The notes under the pieces were generated by a model. That model had not been told where the DNA came from and did not search any database. It was given only the letters and a program-made list of their open reading frames with translations. Made by a program: the position numbers and the translations under genes. Shown in pieces: positions 1 to 9,200 of a stretch of DNA of 64,000 nt. The number at the start of each line of letters is the position of its first letter. Position 1 is the first letter of the stretch. The DNA comes from Planctomycetota bacterium (GTDB lineage Bacteria > Planctomycetota > UBA1135 > UBA2386): contig JADJWQ010000001.1 in assembly GCA_016716265.1 (NCBI GenBank), positions 1,612,001-1,676,000 of the forward strand, read 5' to 3'.

Positions 1-2001
1 CGCGTTGGAGCGACGGCTTTCGAGGCGGGCGGCGACGCCAGGCCGGTGCGCGGCGTCAACCGCGTCGACTACCGCCACGGCGCCGGCATCACCGAGCGCT
101 TCGTCCCTCGTGCCGACGGCCTCAAGCAGAGCTTCCTGATCGACAGCCCCCTGTCGGGCTCCGGTGACCTCGTCGTGCGCATGGACGTCACGACCGAGCT
201 CCGCGCCGAGGTCGTCGAGCGCGCCCGCGAACTCAGCTTCCGCGCGCTCGACATCGGATTCGTCAACATCGGCACGGTCGTCGGCATCGACGCCAACGGC
301 GCGCGCGTCGAGGGCACGATGAACTTCGACGGCGAGCACCTCGAGTACACCCTGCCGGCGTCGTTCGTCGACACCGCAGCCTACCCGATCGACGTCGACC
401 CGCTGATCAACCAGACGTTCGCCAACCCGGGCCGGTCGTTCGGCGACTTCAACATGGACGCGTCGTACGACGCGACGACCGACACCTACATCGTCACGTT
501 CGAGTCGGCGCCGTCGGCGACGAGCAGCTACCTGTTCTTCCGCTGCATCAGCGGCGCCAACCCGCCGCAGCGCCTGGCCACGCAGCCGACGGACACGATC
601 TTCCGCCGCACGAACGTCTTCGCGACGGGCTTGAAGGTCGCCAACAACAACCAGCTCGACCAGTGGGTCGTCGTCTGGCAGGACAACTCCACGGGCGACT
701 GGGATGTCCGCGGCGCCACGATCGACACGCTGACGCAGACGCCCTCGGCGGCGTTCGACATCTCGGTAGTCCTCGGTATCGACGAGGTCCAGCCGGACGT
801 CGCCGGTGACAGCTCCGGAGCTTCGCAAGTCACCGTCGTGTGGGCCGAGGGCCCGGCGATGACTCCGGCGGCCCCGATGGGCGTCGCGGCTTCGACGATC
901 GACCTGACGATGTTGCCGCCGCTGCCGAGCTTGCCGACGGTGATCTTCAGTGGCCTCCCCTGCGACAACCCGGCCATCACCCAGGACGGTGGTGCCCCGC
1001 AGCGCCAGTTCGTCGCGTTCCGCGCGAACCTGACGTCGATCGCCGTGTGCGCGCTCGACGCCACCGGCACGCTGATCAACCCGCCGATCCCCGCCGCGGT
1101 GAGCGGTTCGGGCTTCGGCCTGTGTGACATTGCCGGCAATGGCAACCACTTCACGGTGATCATGGAGGAACTCGAGCCCGGCTCGACGACCAACAACGAC
1201 ATCCGCACGACGCACGGCGTCTGGAACTCGGGCATCGTCCTGATCGACACGTTCATCATCGAGGCCGACCAGAACGCCAACGAGCGCGAGCCGAAGATCG
1301 TTCTGCTGAGCTCGAAGTACGCGGCGTGCTGGATCGATCCCAACGGGATCTTCAACGCCAACAACGTCGAGAGCTCGGACATCGAGGCGACCAACCTCCA
1401 ACTCGACAGCGCGGCCCGCTGCGGCAATCCGGCGTTCGTCCCGGGCGACGCGACGAACTGGATGATCGAGCCGGGCTTCGCGTCGAAGCTCGCTGGCGGC
1501 GCCGCCGGCAGCGACGACGCCCTGATCCTCAACCGTCAGGAAGCGGTCGGCGGCGGCAACGGCGTCCTGCGCGCCCGCTACTACGCTCCGTTCGCGGGTG
1601 GCCCGATCACCCAGCTCGCGGGCACGGGCGGCTGCGCCAACGGTGCGACCATCGGCGTCGGCAGTCCCGCTGCGATCGGCAACCCGAATTTCAGCATCAC
1701 GCTGTCCGGTGCGGACCCGTCGATTGCCATCGCCATCCTGCTCCTCGACACCACCCGGTCCACACCCATCATGCTGTGTGGTGCTGCGTGTGGCGACGTG
1801 ATCGTCCCGCAGGTCACGGTCCAGGCCGGCGTCAGCGCCGGTGCGGCGTCGATCCGCCTTCCGATCCCGTGCTTCGCCGGCCTCGGCGGCGCCGGCATGT
1901 ATGCGCAGTGGATCACGGTCGGTGGACCGACCGCGGGCTCGTGCGTGCTGGTCAGCGGCCTCCGCCTGTCGGATGCGATCGAGATCGTGTTCGGCGACTG
2001 A
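1..2001 (+). CDS. Secreted beta-rich protein, 5'-truncated by the window edge
   Basis: The frame is open from the first base, so the true start lies outside the window; the first start codon inside is a GTG at 46. About 660 residues are visible. The body is beta-rich and repetitive with Val-Val-Trp strands (near residues 205 and 255), like a propeller or FG-GAP-type surface protein. The last ~120 residues form a Cys-containing module with a GNPNFSITL-type strand, an IRLPIPC segment and a final LSDAIEIVFGD. This matches the C-terminal module shared by many planctomycete exported proteins, and decayed copies recur in this window near 38.7 and 55.6 kb. The molecular function is unknown; an extracellular or envelope location is inferred. 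A strong hairpin follows the stop codon. Confidence 0.75.
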   Translation, partial: RVGATAFEAGGDARPVRGVNRVDYRHGAGITERFVPRADGLKQSFLIDSPLSGSGDLVVRMDVTTELRAEVVERARELSFRALDIGFVNIGTVVGIDANGARVEGTMNFDGEHLEYTLPASFVDTAAYPIDVDPLINQTFANPGRSFGDFNMDASYDATTDTYIVTFESAPSATSSYLFFRCISGANPPQRLATQPTDTIFRRTNVFATGLKVANNNQLDQWVVVWQDNSTGDWDVRGATIDTLTQTPSAAFDISVVLGIDEVQPDVAGDSSGASQVTVVWAEGPAMTPAAPMGVAASTIDLTMLPPLPSLPTVIFSGLPCDNPAITQDGGAPQRQFVAFRANLTSIAVCALDATGTLINPPIPAAVSGSGFGLCDIAGNGNHFTVIMEELEPGSTTNNDIRTTHGVWNSGIVLIDTFIIEADQNANEREPKIVLLSSKYAACWIDPNGIFNANNVESSDIEATNLQLDSAARCGNPAFVPGDATNWMIEPGFASKLAGGAAGSDDALILNRQEAVGGGNGVLRARYYAPFAGGPITQLAGTGGCANGATIGVGSPAAIGNPNFSITLSGADPSIAIAILLLDTTRSTPIMLCGAACGDVIVPQVTVQAGVSAGAASIRLPIPCFAGLGGAGMYAQWITVGGPTAGSCVLVSGLRLSDAIEIVFGD

Positions 2002-2013
2002 TCGCCCGATCCG

Positions 2014-2038
2014 CCCGGCGCCGCGCTGCGGCGCCGGG
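2014..2038 (+). terminator. Perfect 11-bp hairpin after the first gene
   Basis: CCCGGCGCCGC, the 3-nt loop GCT, then GCGGCGCCGGG form a perfect 11-bp GC stem starting 12 nt past the stop codon at 2001. No T-run follows, so it may act as a pause or hairpin-only terminator. Confidence 0.6.
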
Positions 2039-2429
2039 GCACGCGCAGCCCCGCAGGCTCGACGAGTCCGCGGGCAGCGCGGCGACGCGCCGGCGACGCG
2101 CCTTCGAGTATCGTGCAGCCGCTCGCTCTCCGGCCGTTGTCCACCCTCCACGCGGTCGTCGGCGTCGTGCTGACCGCGGCAACCCTGCCAGCCTGGTCGT
2201 TCCACGACTGCGAACCTCCCAGCCCGCCACGAACGCGTCGCGGATCACGGTCTGCGGCCAGTGGGACTCGCAGAACCGGATCCTGCCGACGTCCCTGACT
2301 CCGATGCGACGGGGCTCGGTCCTGGTCTTCCGGCAATCCGGCACGAGCGGCCTGATCGCGTTCTCGGCCGGGTTCTCGAGCGCGGCGATCCGACTCGGGA
2401 AGGACCACCTCGTCAGCTGGCACGTCGAG

Positions 2430-2708
2430 CAGCGCTGATGGCCGAGAGCTGCTCCGGTTGCCGTTGCGCGGAGGCGGCAGCGCAAGCAGGCCCCGTTGCT
2501 CCATGCGGAGCAGCGCCACACGGCAGCTCATCGCCTTCGGACGTCCGCCCTCGTCGACCCAACCGAGCTTGCCGCAAGTCCGGCACGCGATCTCCGCCCG
2601 ACACGCCTGAGACTCGTCCGCGATGATCGCACGGATCACTTCGAGCTCGCGCTCGGAGAACTCACGACCACAGACCGCCACCTTCGACGACTTCGCCGCC
2701 GCCGTCAT
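2430..2708 (-). pseudogene. DruA-like (DUF4338) N-terminal fragment
   Basis: The minus-strand reading from ATG 2708 begins with a GREFSERELEVIRAII segment, then a Cys pair (CRTCGKLGW), a KAMSCRVALLRMEQRG helix and LLALPPPR. This is the order seen at the N-terminus of DruA/DUF4338 proteins (transposase-like proteins, one of which belongs to the Druantia defence system): an FSExEL helix, then K-x-M-x-CR, then RG..LPPPR. After about residue 93 the reading becomes Arg-rich noise and the rest of the DUF4338 core is not recognisable, so it is called a truncated remnant. The family call is from memory of motif layout. Confidence 0.5.
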
Positions 2709-2803
2709 CTGCGCCTTCCTCGAGCCGACCGGCTCGACCGCGTTGCATCACCGCCGCGACGGCAACGATCGGTCTGCGCTGTGTTCACTCCCTGCCCAAA
2801 GTC

Positions 2804-3236
2804 ATGACGCCGGAGGTCGACAGCAAGCTGGTGGCGCTCGGTGCAGCGCGCTGACGCCAGGCGAAGTCGAGCAGCTCATGACCGAGGCGCTGCCGGTCGC
2901 GCCGTCGTCGACCACCACCGAGCGGGTAATCCGCGACGTCGGCGCTTCGTCGAAGACGGGGACGAAGTCGAGCCGAGCGCCGTACGTCGAGCCATCGGGT
3001 ACCTCGCGAAGAACCGCTGTCGCTCGAGATACGCCACGTTCATCGCGATGGCGCTCCCGTTCGGAAGCAGGTGCGTCGAGTCTGCGGCCAAGAACATCGT
3101 CGCCCACCGACTGGACCGCAGCGGCATGCGGCCGTCCACCGCGGGCGGACAGCGCGTCCTCGGGCTGCGCAGACTCGCCGAGGACCGTCGTTGGGACCCG
3201 GCCTGGCAGCGCTGCGTCGATCGATGTGCGGCGTGA
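2804..3236 (+). pseudogene. Decayed ISKra4-type transposase
   Basis: Three frames must be joined. ATG 2804 reads MTPEVDSKLVALGA and stops; a second frame then gives LTPGEVEQLMTEALPVAPS followed by a TTTERVIRDVG helix; a third gives AIGYLAKNRCRSRYATFI, then a LPFGSRCVESAAKNIV stretch, HRLDRSGMRPSTAGGQRVL and RRWDPAWQ. The last block matches the conserved C-terminus of ISKra4-family transposases (L-PIGSG-VE-A-K, R-K-SGMRW, GG--IL-LR, RWD--W). The catalytic middle is missing between the second and third blocks. At least two frameshifts and one deletion make this a dead element. No terminal inverted repeats were found. Confidence 0.7.
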
Positions 3237-3913
3237 CCTGCCCGAAGTCGATCCTACCCGCGGCGCAACCCGGTGACCTACCACGGCGCGTTCGCACCGA
3301 GCGCCTCGCACCGCGATCAGGTCGTTCCTCCCCGCCCGACGCACACGACTCGCCGCCCGCGTTCCGCTCGCTGCAAGAACGCCGGCCCACTCGTGGGAAG
3401 GCAGCGCACGACAAGCCTGATTCGCGGCGGCGCGACACCGGGTGTGAGTTACTCGCCCGCGACATCCGGCCTGGACATCCTGGTCTGCCCTGTCTGCCTG
3501 TCCCGCCGGCAGCTACTGACCTCGCCGCAGACAGCGTTGCGGCAGCTTCCTGCGAAGGTCAATCGGCTGTGGGTGCAGCGACCCGCCTCGCGGGTCCGTC
3601 ACCGATCCCCGCACGATCGTCAGGGTCCCGACCTGGCTGCACCTGCCCGCAGAACTCCCGCCGCTCGCCCTACCGCTGGCAATGCCCCATGGGCCGGGAC
3701 TGTGAGCCCACTGGACCCCTCGATGCTCCGCACCGCCGTCGGAATCCAGGTCGCGCGACGCCCGGGCTCTGCCTCTCGCCGCGGGGGGCGACCCGAAGTC
3801 GGCAGGAGCTCCGCGACCTGACTCTCGGCCAATGCCTCCGACCGGGCTCTCGCTCCGCCGGACGGCGCTCATGCTTCCCGGGCGAGGCGCCCACCCCCGC
3901 TTGTCCTTCCTGA
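3237..3913. other. Long gap with no recognisable gene
   Basis: All frames give Arg/Pro-rich low-complexity translations and I recognise no motif on either strand. It lies between two decayed genes and is probably further degraded coding DNA. Confidence 0.5.
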
Positions 3914-4112
3914 GGGCCGCACATCCTGATCGCCTACCTGCCCAAGTCGAGTTGCACCAGCGACGAGAAGGGCAGCGTCCCCCCGTACCTGCACGTTCGA
4001 GTCGATGGTCGAGCCGTTCTCCGAGGCCGCCTTCGACCCCGGGGTCCGCAACATGCACGAGGGCGTCATGGCGACCGAGTGCGGCTTCCACATCATCCAG
4101 CGTACGAAGTGA
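3914..4112 (+). pseudogene. C-terminal remnant of a parvulin-type peptidyl-prolyl isomerase
   Basis: One frame gives AAHILIAYLPKSSCTSDEKGS, where HILI is the typical first strand of a parvulin domain. After a frame change near 3995-4004 the ATG at 4005 reads MVEPFSEAAF, DPGVRNMHEGVM and ATECGFHIIQRTK, then TGA at 4110. The layout of MVxPFxEAAF, a V-x-T-x-FGxHIIxR block and the end of the chain is the hallmark of the parvulin C-terminus (PpiC/SurA/PrsA class). The middle is shortened and out of frame, so this is a remnant, not a working enzyme. Confidence 0.6.
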
Positions 4113-4283
4113 GGCCGATCGACGGGGACCCGCCGGCTCGCGGCCACGAAGCGGCCCGCTCGTCACCGCGTCTCCTGGTTCTCGGCGGCGCGGTTCCGGG
4201 CGGCACAGTTCTCGGTGCGCAGCTCTCGGTCCGCAGGGAGTGTCGTAAGATCGAGAGTGCTCTCGGTCTCACGGCGCCGCGCC

Positions 4284-5210
4284 ATGCCTGAGCACGAAGT
4301 CCCCGGTCGTATCGCCGTAGCGTGTCGCCGCTCCTTGGCCGCTGCGTTCGACGCGGGCCGGCGGCGTTGGGGTGAGCTCGGAATGTCGCGGGACGAGTTC
4401 GTCGAGCGCGCGTTCGCGGTGGTCGTGCAGCGCTCCGGGAGCCGGGCGCTCTCCCCGGCGCCCGGGCAGCTCCCGGACGCGTGCGCGCGCCTGGTCGGCG
4501 CGGACCTGTACCTCGCCGTGGCCTGCGACCGTCACAGCAACCGTGCTTGGGAGTGCTTCGTCCGCAGCTACGCACCGTTGCTGACGCGCATCGCCGTGCG
4601 GCACGGCGCGACCGAAGCCGAGGCCCAGGAGCTGGTCGAGTCGCTGCCCGGCCAGCTGCTGGCCGGCCGTGGGCAGGCGCCCGGGCACACCTTGCTGGCG
4701 GGCTACGACGGCAGCGGCCAGCTGCTGTCGTGGCTGTCGATCGTGCTGCTGCGGCGACTGTGGAGCCGTCGCCAGGCGACCGTGCGCGAGGCCGAGGAGT
4801 GCCGCGCGGCGGCGGCGCGACGTGCGGCCGCCGTGCCAGCGACGGCGGAGGACGCGGCCAGGCGCGAGTCGGGAGGGCGCTACAGGGAGGCGTTGCGGCA
4901 CGTCTGGTCGACGCTGAGCGACCGCGAGCGGCTCGCTCTGAAGCTGCGCTACGCGGATGGGGTCAAGCAGCGGCAGATCGCGCGGCTGTTCGGGGTCCAG
5001 GACCCCCAGGTGAGCCGCATCCTCGCGGCCGCGGTGCGCAAGCTGCGCGAGGGATTCGGCGCCGCGCCCGCGACGCTTGCCGCACCGACGAGCGACGCGC
5101 TGTGGGCGGAGCTGCGGGACGTCCTCGCCCAGCAGCTGGAAACTTCCGCTGTCGAGCGAGCACATGGGGGCGAAGATGAGCGGAGCACGGACCCACGACG
5201 GCCGATCTGA
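4284..5210 (+). CDS. ECF-like RNA polymerase sigma factor
   Basis: 308 residues from ATG 4284; an upstream in-frame start at 4215 exists but adds only Ser/Arg-rich sequence. The central part (about residues 75-160) resembles sigma region 2 with an aromatic/Arg-rich helix (SWLSIVLLRRLWSRR). The C-terminal part (about 205-260) is a good region 4 helix-turn-helix: LSDRERLALKLRYADGVKQ, then RQIARLFGVQDPQVSRIL. Its long N-terminus and weak region 2 make it atypical, closer to large ECF-like factors than to the 170-200-residue class. The stop overlaps the following anti-sigma gene, so the two are very likely co-transcribed. I infer that it directs transcription of its own operon and other targets when released. 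Confidence 0.75.
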   Translation: MPEHEVPGRIAVACRRSLAAAFDAGRRRWGELGMSRDEFVERAFAVVVQRSGSRALSPAPGQLPDACARLVGADLYLAVACDRHSNRAWECFVRSYAPLLTRIAVRHGATEAEAQELVESLPGQLLAGRGQAPGHTLLAGYDGSGQLLSWLSIVLLRRLWSRRQATVREAEECRAAAARRAAAVPATAEDAARRESGGRYREALRHVWSTLSDRERLALKLRYADGVKQRQIARLFGVQDPQVSRILAAAVRKLREGFGAAPATLAAPTSDALWAELRDVLAQQLETSAVERAHGGEDERSTDPRRPI

Positions 5211-6237
5211 CGGTCGCGACGACGCAATGCTACGGGCGTTTCTCGGTGGCCTCTCGACCGGAACCCACCATCCGGCGGGCGCTGGCGAGGCGTGCCCCGA
5301 CGCCGGGTTGCTGGCGCGCTTCGTCGATGGCGCGGTGGCCGACGAGGAGCGCGCCGCGCTCGAGGCGCACCTGGCGGAGTGCTCGCCTTGCCGACGGCTC
5401 GTCGTCTCGGTCACCGCAACGGACGACCACCCGGTCGGACCGCCCGGGTGGGTCGACGACACCGAGGCGGCCATCCGGCCGGTGTCGCGCTCCAAGTGGT
5501 TGCTGCTCGCGGCCTCGCTGCTGCTCGCGCTGGGGCTCGGCGCGCTCTGGCTGCGCGTCGGCTTCGGCAGCTCCGACCACACGGCACCGGTTTCGACCGA
5601 CGAGGCGCTCGGGGTGCTCGCCGCCGAACTGCGCGCCGAGCACCCCGAGCTGTTCGGCGAATTCCGACCGCTGACGCACGACGAACGGCTCGCCACGCCA
5701 CCCGCGTCGCGCCACGACGGAGTGCGGCTGCTCGCTCCGGCAGGGGTGGTTCTCGACCCGCGACCGGTTTTCCGCTGGGACGGCGTCATCGACATCGCGA
5801 CCTGGCAGCTGCGGCTGTTCGGAGCCGACGCCCGCGAGCTGTGGTCGGTCGAGACGACTGCACCGCGGGTCGAGCCTTCCGCGGACCGCACACCGCTCGC
5901 GACGGGGGCCACCTACCTGTGGGAGCTGAGCGGAGTCGGGCGGCTGGGCACGGTCCGGGGCACGGGCGCATTCCGCGTCGCGACACTCGAACAGCAGCAG
6001 CGCTTCGAGCGTGCCGTCGCCGCGATCGAGGCGGCCGCCGACGAACCGCTGGATCGCCTGCTGATCGCGCACCTGGCGCTTCGCTGGGAACACTACGGCG
6101 TCGCGGAACAGGTGCTGCGAGACGCTCTGGCCGGCGGACGTCCCGATCTGGCGTTCCTCGAGACTCTCTACCTGTTGCTCGGTCGCCTGGGCGCGGCGGA
6201 GCGCGAGGTCGTCCGCGGGCAAATCGAGGGTCGGTGA
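5176..6237 (+). CDS. Membrane-anchored zinc-finger anti-sigma factor
   Basis: About 353 residues from ATG 5176, which is preceded by a purine-rich GGGGGCGAAG; ATG 5164 and ATG 5227 are alternatives. Near residues 50-80 lies FVDGAVADEERAALEAHL-AEC-SPC, an HX3CX2C zinc-binding anti-sigma (ZAS) motif. A single membrane helix follows (about 110-130, WLLLAASLLLALGLGALWL). The outer part contains a beta domain with FRWDG and ATYLWELSG strands, as in sensor domains of planctomycete anti-sigma proteins, then a helical tail. The gene overlaps the sigma gene and ends 1 nt before the CHAT gene. I infer that it holds the sigma factor at the membrane and lets go on an envelope signal. Confidence 0.8.
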   Translation: MSGARTHDGRSDGRDDAMLRAFLGGLSTGTHHPAGAGEACPDAGLLARFVDGAVADEERAALEAHLAECSPCRRLVVSVTATDDHPVGPPGWVDDTEAAIRPVSRSKWLLLAASLLLALGLGALWLRVGFGSSDHTAPVSTDEALGVLAAELRAEHPELFGEFRPLTHDERLATPPASRHDGVRLLAPAGVVLDPRPVFRWDGVIDIATWQLRLFGADARELWSVETTAPRVEPSADRTPLATGATYLWELSGVGRLGTVRGTGAFRVATLEQQQRFERAVAAIEAAADEPLDRLLIAHLALRWEHYGVAEQVLRDALAGGRPDLAFLETLYLLLGRLGAAEREVVRGQIEGR

Positions 6238-6238
6238 A

Positions 6239-9200
6239 GTGACGGGTTCATGCTCAGGTCTGCGCTCGCTCCTCGTCGTCGTGCTCACCGTGCTGCCAAT
6301 CGCGCCGACGGCCGCGCAAGACCCCGCCGAGCTCGCCAGGCTGTTCTTCGCGGCACATCAGGCCCGTGATCAGGCGGAGATGGAGCGCCTCGTCAGCGGA
6401 ATGGCGTATCCGTTCTCCGTCGTCGAATCGCTGTGGCTCGAGGACCTTCGGGGGCGAGTTGATCCACAGGCCCCCTGGGTGCACCTCGACGCGGCCAGCG
6501 ACCTCGCACGGATTGCCATCGACTCCGGATCGGATGAGGGCCTGCAGCAGTTCGTCGCCCACCTGATCACGAATCGCTGCGAGGAGCTCGCTACGAAGCG
6601 TCTTGTCGCGGGTGCATTCCGCCGCTTCCAGCAAGCTGGTGGGCACGAGCAGACCGCCGCGATATACCAGGAAGAGGCCGAGCGGCTCGACCTCTCCGCG
6701 GACGACTACATGTCCGCGCTGTTCCATTGGCACGGCGCCAAGGCCGTATTCGCGACCCGACGCTATCCGGAGGCGGCTGGAGCACTCCGGCGGGCTGCAA
6801 ACGGATTCCGTGCAGTGCACAACGACCATCGACTCGTCGAGTGTCTGCAGATACTCGGGATCGCGGAGTACTATTCGAATCGGTCCAGTACGGCACTCGC
6901 AGTGTGGACCGAGGAGTTGAGCGTGCGTGCTCGAATCAATCAGCCGCAGATGCGTTGCTGGCTGCATCTCGGCAACGCCCACGCGACGCTCCAAGAAGAC
7001 GAGGAGGCGATCGCGTGCTATCGGGAGGCGATCCAGGAGGCCGAAGCGGCCGGTCACCAGGAGACCCTCGAGCTCGCGCGAAACCACCTGAGAGACCTGG
7101 AGGAGGGTGCGATCGAGGTCTCCCCGGACGCGGGCCTGGAGCGCGTGGATGAACTGGCGCGACTGCTGGACGAAGCGATCGCCGCCGGTCGCACGCTCGA
7201 TGCCGCCAGACTTGCCAAAGAGGCGAAGGCCATCGCGGATTCCTACCAGGGGCCCGATTGGCTGGCGGTCGTGATCGCAGGCTACGGGGTCCGGCGCCGC
7301 TTCTACGAGTCGCGCTCGCTGGCAAACATGGTCGCCAGCTGCGAGTTGTCGATCGCGCACGTCGAGCGCGTCTCAGGCCGCCTGCGCGCCGCAGAGCAGC
7401 GCCTTCTGGCAGTATGGAAGACGCTCGAGGCGACCGCGCCGTCTGCCGAAGCAGCGCGCGCGTGTCGGCAGCTCGGCGAAGTCTACTTGCAGCTCGCGGC
7501 TCGCGCCGAATCGGAGCGCTGGTTCACGCGGTCGATGGAGCTGTCGCGCGAGCTCGGCGACGCGTGCGGGGTCGCGGGCCGGCAGTTGAGCCTCGCCAAG
7601 TTGCACCTGATCGACGGGGACTACGATATCGCACGACAATGGGCCGAGAGTGGCCTCGAATGGGCGCGCGCGCACGAAGATGCGGAGCTGGAGGCGCTCG
7701 CGCTGGAGCTCATCGCCGACATCGAGTCGGCGCTCGGCAACTTGGGCGCCGCGTTGGCACAGATCGATCGCGCGTTGGAGATATTGCCGGGCGAAACGAG
7801 TCCGAGCATCCGGCCGGGATTCGTGCGGGCCAAGGCGCAGCTCCTGACGAATGCGGGAGACTTCGCTGCGGCCAGGTGCTGCCTCGAGGAGCACGTCGCC
7901 GAGCTGCGTCGATCCGGAAGCCGGAAGGAGCTGGCGCACGCCCTTCTCTATCTGGGAGGATATCATCAGTTTCTCCGCCACGCGCCGGAGGCCGCCGTGT
8001 GTCTCGAGGAGGCGCATCGTCTGTTCCTGGCGACGGGACTGCGAGCCGACGCTCTGGATGCGAAGCGCAAGCTCGCCGATCAGCTGATGTATACGGGCGA
8101 GACCCGGAGGGCGGTCGAGGCCTACCGCGAGATTCTCGAGGAGATCGAGAGTTCCCAGCTGCGGATGAGAGTTCGCCTTGGGCTGGCCGAAGCTCTTGCC
8201 GATGCCGAGCAGTTCGACGAGGCCCTTGCGGAGGCCCGGGAGGCGCTCGCCTTCGCTGCACAGCAGGGCAGCGCCATTTGGGAGAGCGCAGCGCTCAATA
8301 CACTGGGCGGTGTGCTGAAGGTATCGGGCCATCCAGAGCAGGCGCTCCCTTTGCTTCGTCGAGCGGTCGAACTGGTCGAGGGCCGGGAAGGTTTCGTGAC
8401 ACTCCACGGACGTTGCCGTCTCACCCACGTGCTGTTCGACCTCGAGCGCTACGCCGAGGCGCTCGCTTCCAACCGCCTGCTTCTCGAGACGGGTGCACAC
8501 TTCGATCGGGGCCTCACGGACGATGAACTGCTGCCTACCCGGGAGCACAACCACCTTCACTCACTGCTCGGGGTCCGGGCGGCGGCCGCTCTGCTCGACG
8601 AATCCGAGCCGCGCTCCGAGCCGGTCGAGCAGCTGTTCTGGCACCTGGAATACGGCCGGAGCCTGCTGCTCGCGCGTGACATCACGAATCGTGCTCAGGT
8701 CCTCGCCGCCCATGTTCCGGAGCCGCTCGTCGACGCTGTCCGGCGTGCACGGGCAGAGGTGCGGCGGGCGGCGGCGAAGGCGATCGCACTCAGGCAGCAG
8801 CCGGCGCCCGACCTCGCCGCGATCGAAGCTGTGGCGGGGGAGCTGCGCGGCACCGAGGTAACGCTCGATGCCGCGGTCTCGGCGATGCGGCGGTCGCGCT
8901 GGCTGGCGTCCGAGATCGCGCTCCCGGCCCCGATCGGACTCGAGGAGCTGCGCGCGTTGCTCGGGCGCGATACCGCCTACCTCGCCTTCCAGTTCCTCGA
9001 CGACGAGCTGTGCGCGCTGTTCGTCGATCGCGAGGTGTTCGCCTGGCGTCGGCTGGGCAGCCGCGACCACGTCGAGGAGTTGCTCGAACTCCACGCACGA
9101 CTCGTCGCGATGCCCGTGGTCTCGGATGTCGCGGTCGCACGGCAGCTCGGCGAGCTGCTGTGGGAGCCGTTTCGCAGCGAGTTGGCGAAGGTGCAGCGCG

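Noticed and set aside
1581..2708. A full 375-codon minus-strand gene
   Set aside because: Only the first ~93 codons look like protein (DruA-like); the rest overlaps the terminator and the end of the plus-strand gene in an Arg-rich frame.
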